From Lunularia cruciata (Eukaryota; Streptophyta; Marchantiopsida; Lunulariales; Lunulariaceae), in contig OX419755.1 of the NCBI GenBank assembly GCA_948567375.1, forward strand, positions 42,103,001 through 42,167,000: a stretch of 64,000 nt of DNA. Direction: 5' to 3'. The position numbers and the translations under genes are program-made. Below the pieces are notes generated by a model that saw nothing but the letters and a program-made list of their open reading frames with translations, ran no database searches and was not told where the DNA came from. Below are positions 9,197-20,871 of the stretch, piece after piece; positions within the stretch are counted from its first letter, which is position 1, and every line of letters begins with the position of its first letter.

Positions 9197-12100
9197 CTAC
9201 AACGGGACAACAGCAAGAGCGTGTCTGCAAGCCTCGCGTTCCGCCTCTCGTGCAGAATGTAGATCACGCTCCTTTTGACCCCTAGATCCCTGCTCGTACT
9301 CTACTTTCTTCTTTCGTTGATTTCGTCTGCAAGAAAGTAAAACAAACCTCCTTTTGTCACTTCCAATATGCTAAATTAAGTACAACTATTTATCACCAAC
9401 AAGGTACACCTCAAACTGTAGACTTCCTTTGGGCAATGAATTAAGGCTCGATTTGGAGCGAAACATGAAAGCGGACAAGACTTGGGGTTCTAGCCCCAAA
9501 ATCTGATGGTCATTGCGGTGCTAAATGCATGTCCCAAAGCATTTGCAACCAGTTGCGGACTGAAATTCACTCATAATCATTGCCTCTGATAAAACTCACT
9601 CTAGCTCACAGGCGTTCACTGCTACGTCTACAACTGGACCAACATCACGCCCTCTTACAACCTACATCGCAAAGTGGACTACAGTAGGATCTATGTTTTC
9701 ACACCTTTGCCATTTAAACCAAACCAGGTGAGCTACGCAAAAGCTAGCTTGCACCCAACAGTTTTCCATCACCCAGTGAAGTGGTCTCTAGTACTGATTC
9801 TTTGAAAGGATACAACCTCCAGAGGTACGGGACACACTTGACGGCGCAGTTTCCAGTGAAGAGTTTAAAGTTAGGTTGTCAACTTACCCAACTTTCACGC
9901 GAGGCTCCAGGATGCCCCGGCGCTGTAAGCTTTTAAATCTCTCTCTTGCAAGTGTGTAGCAACCCTTCAGCCAGAGTACAGGCGGAGGCACATGGTTACG
10001 TCAGAACGAAACGGATCTTGGTCATACTCTGCAAGACGGTATACGAGCGTCTGCTATCTGGAGCCTAGCTAGCAATGTACCTGTCACACTTGGTTACTGA
10101 TATCAAAGATATGATATTACTGGGAAAAAACAGGAACACATTTAGCAAACCCACCTTTATCTGCCTCAATGACCCAGTCACCTCATCGGTAAGTAAAACC
10201 TGGACAGCTTCTGGCTTGAACCTGGCAAACAAGTCACATAGCCAGGCGCACAAAAATGAATACTAGGAAGGATATTACATTAAAACATATAAACCACAAA
10301 TCCAAAGATCAATGCGAACTTCCATTGACTGAAGTACAAGGTCAAATACTCACTTGTGTTTTCCAAGACGAGGAGGTTCGTTTGCCCGCCTCTCAGCCCT
10401 GGCGACCTTCCGGCGAGTACGAAGCTTTTCTACCTCTTCTGCCTGGGTATTGATATCTTCCATGATTTCTGGTAGCCTGTTTTAATCAATGGCCCAGAGC
10501 TGTATTAAGCACTACTCAAGCACTTTTGAGTGCCGGTAACATCAATTTTGGGTTCAAATTAGGCTTCTAAGTTGCTTATACATATATCTTTAACATCTCA
10601 TTATATTGCCAGACGTCCTACGAAGTTTAAAAATCCTCAAATTCACCGGTTGATCCTACCAGTAATTTTGAGTGTTGGTAAATTTTATTTTCGGGTTCAA
10701 AGTAGGCTTGTAAGTTGCATACACATATATCTTTAACATCTCATTACGTCTCATCTCATTACACTTCTAAACGAACAACCAAGTTTAGGTATCCTCAAGC
10801 TTATACCTCAACACGTCTTTCTTTAGTTTTAGCTTCTCCCTCTTCTCTCGCTCAACTCGAACATTTGCTCGTCTTCGCGACTGCCTATTCAGATCTGCTC
10901 TCGTTAACTTCTTCACTTTCACGGCTCTGCACAACGCGTGACACGTGTATAAAATTCCTACATCGAAGGAAAAGGCCTTCCAATTCACTTAAAAAAGGGA
11001 CTCGGGTGATATGTTACACCGCTTTGGGATGAATACAAGGATCTAGAGAAGGCCAACACCTCTGAGTCTGTACTAATGTCATAACTTCCGGTCTTTTCCA
11101 GATCGCTCGACCAACGACACTCCTGATCGGATCGATTTCAAATTTTGAGCAAAAAATAACCAACCTAGACATTGACGTAGACCCATCGCCGTTCACAACA
11201 GTTCCTTCATCCTCCTCGTCCTCATCATCAGCATCTGCATCTAGGAAGAAAACCTGGAACATTCACAATCCGCATCCAGTGAATGTCTGACAAGCATTGA
11301 ACGCGTATGAGGGGAATAAATAGCTTAAAATATGTTCACTACGGAGATTAGATGCAGAATATAAGAGACATACAATATTAGACGGTTCATAACTGGCACG
11401 TACGTATCAAGGATTAACAAAGGAATATGATAAAAGTGTGGAGGAAACATGCACGTTTATCTTATCAAATCTCGTACTATTTGAGAATTGGAAGCAGAAG
11501 CCCTTCGAAGAACGGCGGACCCAGATCCAAGAACGTGCATATGAAGTGCATATGAAAAGAAAGCATGACCGTATGCAAACAGAAATAAATTGACTTGAAG
11601 GAAAACATTCAGCGATTGCGAGATATAGGTATAGGAGAAAAGAAGCCGTTCTGGGAACGGGGGATCCAGAACTCATGACATGCAAATGATCGGTAACCAA
11701 GGTGTACTTTATGCACAATGTTAGAATAGTGATAGATCCATAAAGTAGAGTGCATCGAATGTAACCTGAAACAAAGGCATAATTGCAACAAATTGAGAAT
11801 GACATATATCTAAAGGACTAGTAAACAACTTGAAATCGATAACAGCAATGCAAACGAATGGGGAAAATATAACACGTTATGTTGTTGACCACCAGTGAGC
11901 AGTGCGTGAACGATCAAAATTAAAACGTAGGCTGGAGTCGGGTTGGAACACTGTAGATACGGGAGGTCGAACCATGAATCAGGCAAAGAGCGAAGGAAAT
12001 ATAATAGGGAGGGAATTAGCTGGGGAATGGAGGAGTGGAACAATGCGAGAGCTTATGGATGGTGTTGCTGCAGAGACATATCGAAGTGTAACAGGGTAAC

Positions 12101-14221
12101 GAGAGCGAAGCGAAACAGGACACGATATAAAGTATATCGCAACAAGCGCTATGAACGCTCGAGTCCTGAGACACTAAAGAGCAAAGGGAAGCAGGATTGC
12201 GGGATATGGCCATTCCGGTGCACAACAGCCATAGGGAGGAGTGGCATACACTTTCGGATCTGAAAGACACCAAACAGGCCTCTGCTCTGACAGCGGGAAG
12301 TCCTGGAGTGCTCTTCGAGCACCTAGCCAATTACTTGGCACGGCCTACTTGATGTTAAACGGCGTGCGTATCTTTGTACTTCTGTTACCTCCGCTTGGAT
12401 TGGACGGTCGTGTACTAAAGACCAATTGAAGGTACATTTTCCTGATTTGACCGTACCAAGAGCCCAATGAGGAGATGAGAAAAGCACCACTCACGTCTTC
12501 TTGGCCTATTGTCACCCCACGCACAGCTCGTGGTACTGGTATTGGCTCCAAATCTTTCTTGAATATCTTCACCATCTCCTGGGCAACAGCTACTCCTAAA
12601 GCTTCCTGTGTGGACAAGTATGGAATAACACTTCAATTGGTAAACAGCAATTTGCAGGATGCTACTTGGAAGTGTGAGAGGAGTGTGCCACGACAAGGCT
12701 GTTATAGCACTCTGTGACTCAAACAGACCTAACCATTCAGCTAAGAATCTACACTGTAAAGCAACTGGACGTTACAAAAAGCCTGAGAGCTGAAGTCAGG
12801 ATTGACAAAACCACGCTTTCCCCGAGATTGTAAATTACGCACTTTGCGAGATACTAAGCGCCTTTACTCTCACCTGATGATCACTGAAAGTAGGGTTGTA
12901 TGAACAACCCGGCGCATCAACTTCGACGGCGGGAGCTTCTAGGTGCGGTACTGTTTTACCGAGGCGTCTCTTCTTCTTGTTCCCAGTCTGCGACAGGTTC
13001 ATTTGCACCACGTTAGCAAGGCACAAACGGAACAAGTTTTTTAATTGATAGACTTTCAGAACAATGTAAGGACACCCAACGTAACATACCTTTGGAATGA
13101 ATGTGCCCGCCTCTGTGCTGTCGATTTCTTCGGCTGTACCACAGTGATAGGTTGTTAATAACCATTTGCGTCACAAAACGCCTTCCAAGGCACTTGCCGT
13201 TCGAGACATTCAACACTGGCAGCATATGTCCAATCCTTGGCAAAATGGCGAGTAATGCTCTGAATTTACATCCTTTGTTGAAACAGGTTGATTCTAAATG
13301 CAATATGTGGAATATCAGTTACAAAGTTCCTTTTAAGGCAAGATTCAAGACGAAAGGGATGTAGCTCATGGTGTCTCAGACTAACACTCAAGACGGTAAC
13401 AGTGGGAGCCTATAAACCTTGTTCATTCCAAACATCAGCACCACCACCTTTCAGGTCGTCTGCTTCCTCCTGCAATCGACAAGTAAGTAGGATTCAGTTC
13501 TGAGACCCCTTCCAATACTTTGATTGTAAATCAAGACAATATCTAGAGACTTTGCAAGCCTTTACGACAGCTCTTACTACCAGCCTCCAACCAGTAGGAC
13601 GACTAAAGAATCTCAAGTTCTGTGTACCAGCGCCGCTACTGATTGCTGAGCAGGTACGCTCTTGCTTGGAGGCTTAGCTATGTCCCGATCCTTGCGCTTA
13701 TGTTTTGGTTTGAGAGGAGCCCTCAGAGGTGGAATCAACGAATTCCTTTCCACAACACTCTCACAATGGAGGATTTTTGCCTGGTGCTTCTTGGTCTTCT
13801 TCTCTAATGTGGTATCTGCAAGTGATTTCAGAAAGCCGCACTCAAGTAAGTCGTTGTCACAGAGGAGAAAGCTCAGAACATAAACACCAAAACTAATCCG
13901 CCCTCCTCCAACGTGAATAAAGGAAGACTACTGTGCATTGCATCTCCTGCAGAAAGCTCCATAATTGAGAAGACTAATTGTCGGATAATCAGAAGAAACT
14001 TCTAAGCGCCAAAACAGCTCGAAGACTGCAAGATTGCAACCAGTATTAGCACCTTTCGATTTGTCCACGAAAAATAGAGACTCGCTAGGAACGGCGTCCA
14101 AAGGTCCTCCGCTTCTATCCTCGAGAGCCTGCTTGGCGATAAATTCATCAGTATCTGCGGTGCTGATATTTGCACGCCATGCTTTCTTTCCTTTCCTGGA
14201 TGTTTTCGCCCTCTTTCCCAT
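9197..14221 (-). CDS. NOP53: Ribosome biogenesis factor NOP53 (SMO4-like)
   Basis: A 12-exon gene of about 427 residues. Exons: 14221-14053, 13815-13628 (donor uncertain, 13658 also keeps phase), 13469-13418, 13133-13090, 12987-12874, 12605-12495, 11253-11165, 10926-10807, 10476-10354, 10221-10155, 9964-9888, 9326-9197. All introns fit GT-AG and all phases agree. The N-terminus reads MGKRAKTSRKGKKAWRANIS, then SLFFVDKSK; further on are APAVEVDAPGCSYNPTFSDHQ without its first residue, an acidic run (DADADDEDEEDEG), PPRLGKHK and EAVQVLLTDEVTGSLRQIK, and a Lys/Arg-rich end. These are diagnostic of NOP53/GLTSCR2. In yeast and plants it acts in the nucleolus in 60S maturation and brings Mtr4 and the exosome to 7S/5.8S pre-rRNA. 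LFFVD (residues 49-53) fits the arch-interacting motif LFxVD that binds Mtr4. The start is the only conserved MGK. The gene appears intact. Confidence 0.93.
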
Positions 14222-14450
14222 TTCGAAAGTTTCCTACAGCTTAAACCCTGGTCCGCATGCACAATTGAATTTCTCGACCTGTAAAGCGATCTCACTGAAA
14301 CGATGTTTAGATGTAAACACCGAGTCCTGGAAACTCTGAATTCTCTCTCGTGTGCTTCACAATCGGAACTCTGAATCTCTCATGCAGATCGAGAGCCCTA
14401 AACCTTCGATGTGGTTGGAATACATCAACCCTAATAAGCTTTGTTCGAAC
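14222..14450 (-). promoter_or_regulatory. NOP53 promoter region with telo-box
   Basis: AACCCTAA at 14427-14434 lies about 206 bp upstream of the NOP53 start, and AAACCCT occurs at 14243-14249. Telo-boxes (AAACCCTAA type, orientation-independent) are common in promoters of plant ribosomal-protein and ribosome-biogenesis genes. A plus-strand open frame at 14352-14678 overlaps this region and shows no protein-family signal. Confidence 0.45.
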
Positions 14451-17195
14451 CTACTTGGTTACTTCCCTGGACCACACTCGCAGTATGACCTCTGTATGGT
14501 GCATCATGCTGTGCGGATCCTTCCTTCACCTTCTCCTCGAAAGCAAAACACGAGGTTCAGTTCTGATGCATCCCAACTTGTAAGCTGCACGTACGGTACC
14601 CTTATGCAAGGTATGTCATATACGGTGTCACAACAGAAAAAGAAAACGGATACTTTTGCCATCTTGAGCACAGTTTAGTTTGTTGATGAATACTCCATCT
14701 TAACAGTTATTTAAGTTTCATGGTAAAGGTCCCCACGAACAGGAAGTACAATCTTGCTTTTAAGCTAGTCGTCTAGAATTTTAGAATTTATAATGAAGGA
14801 TAACGTAATAAAGCAAGAAATGAAAGATAAGCAACAAACAAAGAGAGTAATTGTGAAGAAGAAAAGAGTACTCTCCATAAGTTAAGAGTTGTATTTTTTG
14901 TTAATAAGAAAGCCACTGAATAAGTCGTTTTTGGACTAAGAGCGTCAATACTCTTCTTTGATTTAACAACGAGAATAACCCCTTCAATTGTATTGAAATA
15001 AAGAAAATATATTGAATAGTTTTCTAGCTATATATGAAGATATGTTCGGTATAAAGTGTTATGGAACTGTTGAAAATTCTCTTAACCATACGTTATTTCT
15101 AACTGGCAGTGAGAAAATTTTAAGTAAAATTAGAGGAGGATAGTATGGTAATTAATATGAGTTAGATATGGCTTCATCCCGAGAATAAATATCTTCATCT
15201 AGCAATCATTGAAGGAGACGACCTTGATGGAATATAACAAGGTACCCAAGCAAGAACGAACAAAGCTCTTCTTGATTGATAAGTTTGAAAAGATCCATAT
15301 TTTATACCACGTATTAAACTTACACCCTTTTCCTTGTATAACATGGTTGATACTAATTCGCTTCATCGATATTTTGGATCTCTTTTTGGAAAAGAGTGCG
15401 GATGATACTAAAACACATTAATCAAATTCAAATTAAGTGGGGTTTGAAATGAAGAAGGTCTATATAAAATTTCAAGGAAAGCGCAATTAGTATTAACTAA
15501 ACGTAATACAAAAGACCACGGAGGAATGGGAATACAAAGAACTCAACAGTAATATCTCTAAATCCTAACTAATTATTACTATAAAATATAATATATAATA
15601 TAACAATAAGATAAACCAAATTAATCTGACGTGGAAGTTTCATGTTTAAATCACTTTTCTTTTGCTCATATTTAACATTTATTCATAAGATAACAACTGC
15701 TAAAATGTGGTATGGAATAATGCTATTCCCAATATATCAAATACGTAATTCAAAATGTTAATCATATTCAAAATATATGATCATATAAAGAAGAAGAAAT
15801 AAACAATTAGTCTATACATATTATATTGTCTTGAGACCTTAACTAGTATACATGAAACAAAAAAGTACTAAAATATATAGAATGAGGATACCTTTCGTCT
15901 AGAAACAACGTCAAAGTTGATTATTCTAAAGATTCCGATCATCATTTACCTATACTTACTTCTATCTATATAATCATAAATCAAGTATGAAGAAAATTTA
16001 AAGTTTCTTCAGATATATTTTGGACATAATCAAATATTCATTAGAGAGAATGATCAAAATAAAGAAATTTTACCATTGCTCAAGAGAGATATACAATTAT
16101 CTCTCATTTTTTAAAGTCAAGTCTTTAAAGGTTAAGTGTGATTCTTTGGTGTGATGAGCTAAGTTATCACTTCACCCTAACATATTGATAAGGTTGTTTT
16201 CTTAGTGTATTTAAGGAAAAGAGACCAATAATCAATAATAATCTTAGACTCAAAGGTATAAAAATATATAATACTATATAGAATTACTTTTTGGGGCAAT
16301 TAACATGACAAACTATGTTTTACTAATATTTTCTAATGAAATAATAAAATGTTGTTGATCAAGTTAGTAAAGTTACTAGCATATTATTATAAACTTAATC
16401 AACTAGCTAAAATAGTCAAATAGTCTATGGTTTATCGATGAATCACTTGATGATCTATTAATATCAACACAAATTTTATAGTTCACTTTTGTATTAGGAT
16501 TATTGTAATTTATCTAGGGAACTATATATCTTTTTAGATTTTGGTGTCTTCGATGGAAATTTAAATCAATAAGGACAATTCATAATCATATTAAGAATCA
16601 AATGGATAAATATAGAGATACACCAAATCAACTAAGAATAATTTAATTATAACTAAATTTTGAATTATATTATCTCAACAATTAGTACAAATTATGTATA
16701 GTACAAGTGCTTATTAATTATAATTTAGTAGTATAGTATTGATAAAGTTCATTTAATAATCTTTATATCTAATTCTATTAATAATACATCTAGTTTTCAA
16801 ACCCCAATCCTTGAATTTCTCAACTCTCTATTCTAGCCTCTCTTCAAGGTTTAGATTAAAGTGGTTGAGCTCCTAAGGTCTACAAAACCAATTACATTAG
16901 GAATAAGCTTACTAAAGTTTGAGAGTAGATTTTACTTTTATATTATTATTAACTTTGGTAATTCTCTTAATTTGACCATTGTTTAAAATTCAGAAGCTTT
17001 TAGAATACTTTGACTAAACTTTTAAGAAGCTTTGCATACAAATAAATAAAAGCTTGTCCTAGTTCTTGAATGCTAAACTGTCTTAGAATGAACATATAGT
17101 ATTTATGGATCAGATTGATTAGGGAGTTATATTTGACCTTTAGGACAAGCAGACCAAATTTGAAATAGGGAACTTATTCTATAAGATTCATCTTG
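14451..17195. other. AT-rich DNA without recognised genes
   Basis: From about 14700 the composition becomes strongly AT-rich, with low-complexity runs such as the AT repeats near 15580-15605. I see no conserved protein text on either strand and no terminal repeats. The largest open frame (15209-15421, 70 residues) has no features. It may be old, decayed repeat DNA. Confidence 0.5.
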
Positions 17196-17199
17196 TACC

Positions 17200-17648
17200 T
17201 GTCACGTCATTTGTAGTTCCGCATCTAGATGCTCGTACACTGGAGTTCCAATGATAGTAGTTAGAGTTATTCTAGCAGTTTCTCAAAGACTACTTTCCGA
17301 TAGTTAGATTTTGTGTTTGGGGTACTAACTTCACGGTGGGGCCCACCGTCACTTTGCATCGTTCGCACCGTCGAGTGTGCCGTCAGTGGGACCGTTAGGG
17401 TTTTAGTGCTAGCTCGAGTCTAGGGGGTATAGTTTTGAAGTGAGCTCCAAAGAGCTCACTTCTTTGATGTTGAGCCTTCGAGTTCTTGGCTATGGTGGAT
17501 AGAGACCGGCGAGCGTCACTTGGATTCTCTATGCTTGAGTGGGTGTGGCTTGATTGTAATCAGTGCCCAATTGTTGGCAGTTTATAGAGTGACAGATCAA
17601 GTACTGATCTGAGTTGACTTGAGTTGAGAGTGTTAAGCAATCTGATTA
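17200..17648 (+). repeat. Family 1 terminal repeat A1
   Basis: 449 bp, repeated as A2 at 26581-27029 with the same length and about 93% identity by eye, most differences being C/T or G/A transitions. It begins TGTCACG and ends CTGATTA. Unlike A2 it is not preceded or followed by the B segment; the leader starts directly after it. It contains a conserved hairpin at 17438-17461. Confidence 0.9.
17438..17461. repeat. Hairpin inside the A repeat
   Basis: AAGTGAGCTC-CAAA-GAGCTCACTT is a perfect 10-bp stem. The same stem occurs in A2 (loop CAGA) and, imperfectly, in the A repeats of copies 2 and 3, so it is a feature of the family. Confidence 0.7.
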
Positions 17649-18090
17649 CATCAGAGAAGTGAGGTCAGGGGGAAATCGGGTGCAGGAACTGTGAATGTTG
17701 GTGGTATCTCTAAGCTCGGTGGATCGTTGGTAGCTCAATTCAAGTTCAGTGTTCCCCTAGTGTGCAGAAGCTCATTTAGTTGATGCAAATTTGGCAGTTA
17801 GGCAGATGGTGTGCGGAAGCGCTGGCCAAATTTTGAGCAAAGAAGGAGCAATTTTTGAGTAGTGTTGTGATTTTGAGCTCAAGAGGTGAAGGTAGGACCA
17901 ATTTGCTGCGAGTTGGGCTCAGAAAGTCAAATTGAAGGTGGAGTTGGGAAGCTCTTCTCATTAAATTGTGATTTGGAAAAACCTGTTTTGTCAATTTGGC
18001 TCAAGTGGAAAGTTAGCGGGGGATTTGGCGGACAACCATCTTTAGGGTTTACGTCAGATTTTGGTTGGGATTTATGTCAGATTTTGGCCA

Positions 18091-18216
18091 AATTTGGAGG
18101 AGTTTTGCTAGTTTGGAAGACTTTTGCAGATTTGGAGAAGTTTTGCCAATTTTGGAGGAGTTTCACTAGTTTGGAAGACTTTTGCAGATTTGGAGAAGTT
18201 TCACCAATTTTGGAGG
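18091..18216 (+). repeat. Leader minisatellite, period about 58 bp
   Basis: Two units (18091-18147 and 18148-18205) and the start of a third share ATTTTGGAGGAGTTT and GTTTGGAAGACTTTTGCAG. The same leader position is expanded in copy 2 (28575-28925) and short in copy 3 (about 58680-58745). Confidence 0.75.
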
Positions 18217-18409
18217 AGGTTCAAAGTGGCAACAAGAAAGGCCTCATTTGGCTAAATTTCGGCGCTTTGAGGCATAGGGCTGTGGGCTATGAGAGGCTAC
18301 GAAGGCCTAGAAGGGCCAAAAGGGCCAGCAAGCTAGCTTGTTGGCGTGAGGCTAGCTAGTTTAAAGTAGATCTTGGTCATTGGTTGGCAAAATCTACGTT
18401 TCCTACTAG

Positions 18410-18482
18410 ATTGTGCGCAACACGATTTGACCCCTAGATCTCTTGTTCCTAGACTGGTGCCCTAGCCAACTGGTCCACCCTC
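18410..18482 (-). other. tRNA-like (SINE-head-like) sequence
   Basis: Read on the minus strand, GGGTGGACCAGTTGGCTAGG resembles a tRNA D-arm with a pol III A box (TGGACCAGTTGG against TRGCNNAGYNGG, one mismatch), and GGGTCAAATCG about 35 nt later resembles the B box GGTTCGANTCC. The acceptor stem does not close well, so it is not a functional tRNA gene. It is present in the same place and orientation in copies 2 (29068-29142) and 3 (58418-58490). Confidence 0.55.
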
Positions 18483-19220
18483 ACTTGTTGTCATAGTGAC
18501 TGTGCCACTGTTATCTATACACATGTAGCTTTGGCTAGGAGAGACAGTTTGATCCCATTCTTGGTGATCCTGGTAGCTTAGGACTTAGATACAAACTGCT
18601 CTTATGTCAAATGCCAAATGGTGGCAGAGTCAGTCCCGTGTTGTGTTATGCGATGGAGGGTTTTCGTTTAGATTTCTTATGATTGGACCCCCTCCATTCT
18701 CTGCTTCCTATTTGTGCACCACGTTTGTGTGAGGTGCCTTGAATTTTGAGCGTTGGTGCTCTAGTGTGCTCTCGGTGGTGAGGCTGGAGTGATGACCAGT
18801 CAGACTACCTTTGTTTCTCTCCAGTGAGGCAAGAAGTGATGACCTGCAGACCGTGAGAGTGTGTGTTATGATGGCAGATTACAGGTTGCCCTTTCTCCTA
18901 GTGTAGTTATCTCGATTAGAGTTACATTAGTGGGTGGTGCTTGGTGGTGTTGGCACTTGGTGGGGTACTTGTGGTTACGACTTGCGGTTGCAGTTGGTGG
19001 TTTGGGTTTGCTATTGTGGTTACTTTGTCACGACAAAGTTCTTTGGAGATTCCAAAGGAGTTAGCCCTATAGTACGCAGTGGGTTTACTTAGAGTGGTGC
19101 TTGGTATCAGCATGTATCTCATGCCAAGTGAGGGAGGAGATTGACTCTGAGTTGGAGTTCAACACATGAGCTGATTCAGTTGAGAGTGCACTTGGTGTGT
19201 CCGCACCGTTGTTGTGGGAC

Positions 19221-20848
19221 ATGGACAAGATTTATGGGACCTCCAAAGGCCCTTGGCGTTACTCTGGTACAATGGGTACCATTGAGTTAGATGACTTCAT
19301 CTAGGAGTTAGACAGTTGGTGTGATCTGCAGCAGATGCGGAACCTGACTTTGTTCATACCCTTCATGGCATGGAAGGGGTTGTTTCAGCACTTAGAGGGT
19401 CCGCCAATGGATGACTACCATGAGTTCAGGAGAGCTCATTTGGAGGACATTGAGTTATGGAGACAATATTGGTCTCCACACTATGTCTCCATCACTTCAA
19501 GCTCAGTGGCCAAGAGTAGATCGGCTGTACCCACGAGTTCTAGCTCAAGTAGTGTTGGTGGAGCTAGTGGAGGTGCACTAGTTGGAGATAGTGCTACTAC
19601 GAGTGGAGGTACCGCTATAGGAGGTGGTGTGGTATCGGGGTTTAACCCCATGGTGTAGTTCTTCTTATGTTTGAGGCAAAACTACCAAGGAGTGCGGACC
19701 GACAAGCTGAGGAGCTTGCAAGAGTTCTAGCGGAAGGCTGGAGAGAGCCTACGTGAGGCATACACTCGCATGAGGCGGCTGATCAGTTTCACTCAGGGAG
19801 TTACTAAGGCCCAGCAGTCCAGTTTTGGTATGGGATACTGGACAGGGAGTTACGACGTAGTTTGTGATGCTACATTGTTGCAGGCTACTTTGCCCACTTT
19901 GGCAGTGGTCTTTGGTTTGCCTAAGCGTATTGAGCTCAATATGGTGGAGGAGAGAGTGGTGACATCTAGATTTGGTAGGGAGACCTCATCCACAGCTATG
20001 ACTTCTTCTAGAGTGCAGCAGAGTGCACCACGCCCAATTGGTTTTCAAGGACAGGATGGACAGCCCAGATCCTATGGAGCGAGTGGAAGGCCTAGTGGAG
20101 TTAGACCCTTACCCTCATTTTTGAGTCAGCAGTAGCCAGTGAGTGGTGGTGTTGCTTGTTGGACTTGTGGTGGACCTCACCATAGGAGAGAGTGTACTCA
20201 GGGCAGCGGACCTGATACCTCTGGTGCATCACAGCCAACATAGAGGCAATGTGAGCATTGCCACAGATTTGGTCACACTAGTGACCGGTGTTTTGACCTA
20301 CACCCGGAGTTACGGAATGGTAGGGCTTCTATGGCAGGTAGTAGAGGAGCTCCAGTTCATGGAGGACGAGGTGGTAGAGGTGGTGGTAGAGGATCTACAC
20401 CTAGTAGGGGTGCAATACATGCCCTTACTTCTGACACAGCTATGGCTACTCGGATTGAGCAGTTAGAACAGAGATTGGCTAGTATGGCTATTGCTTAGAG
20501 GAGATCAGATTCGGGTGCTGAGGCTTCCACCTCATATGCTGGTGATAAAGATGCTTTGGACTTCATGTGCGGAGCAGCATAAGTGGATGCATCTGCAGCA
20601 ATGACTAGGAGTGCAATACGTGCTCTAGAGCCTAGAGGAGCATCAGTGGAGTTGGACCCACAAAGAGGAGAGGTTGGGAGACAAGTCAGACTTCCCCAAT
20701 CTTTCATGCTATCTGAGGCATTGCAGATGACATCCATGGTTCCTAGACGTCCCAGTGTAGGTGTGGTAGGTGGTGATGGAGTACATGATGGACTACCTGC
20801 TAGTCAGCCACCTTCTACTACAGAGACTGAGTCTAGCATGATGTTGGG
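19221..20848 (+). pseudogene. gag: Family 1 gag with two CCHC knuckles
   Basis: The frame starts at ATG 19221 (MDKIYGTSKGP), shared with copy 3. A capsid-like part (LFQHLEGPPMDDYHEFRRAH, then RKAGESLREAYTRMRRLI) is followed by a basic Ser/Gly-rich linker and two zinc knuckles, CWTCGGPHHRREC (about 20157-20195) and CEHCHRFGHTSDRC (about 20250-20291), both C-x2-C-x4-H-x4-C. Then come a Gly/Arg-rich run (RGGRGGGRG) and a spacer. In-frame TAG codons occur at about 19290, 19656, 20133, 20241 and 20496. A one-base loss in a G run near 20849, where copy 2 keeps an extra G, moves the protease into another frame. Confidence 0.85.
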
Positions 20849-20871
20849 GCGGCTTAGCTGATTATGCGGCT

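Larger units (their letters stand above)
17649..19220 (+). other. Family 1 leader (5' untranslated region)
   Basis: About 1.57 kb between A1 and the gag start. It holds a short minisatellite (18091-18216) and an antisense tRNA-like sequence (18410-18482). A 157-residue open frame at 17886-18359 is mostly a translation of the minisatellite (repeated LEKFCQFWRSFT-like text) and is not conserved in the other copies. No clear tRNA primer-binding site follows A1. Confidence 0.65.

Noticed and set aside
8949-9230. 93-residue minus-strand open frame
   Set aside because: It overlaps the last NOP53 exon in a different frame; the spliced NOP53 reading explains the region better.
14352-14678. 108-residue plus-strand open frame upstream of NOP53
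   Set aside because: It overlaps the probable NOP53 promoter, has no domain and no good start context.
17886-18359. 157-residue open frame in the family 1 leader as a gene
   Set aside because: It mainly translates the minisatellite and is not open in copies 2 and 3.
18410-18482. Functional tRNA gene
   Set aside because: The acceptor stem does not close, the B box has mismatches and no clear anticodon arm can be drawn.
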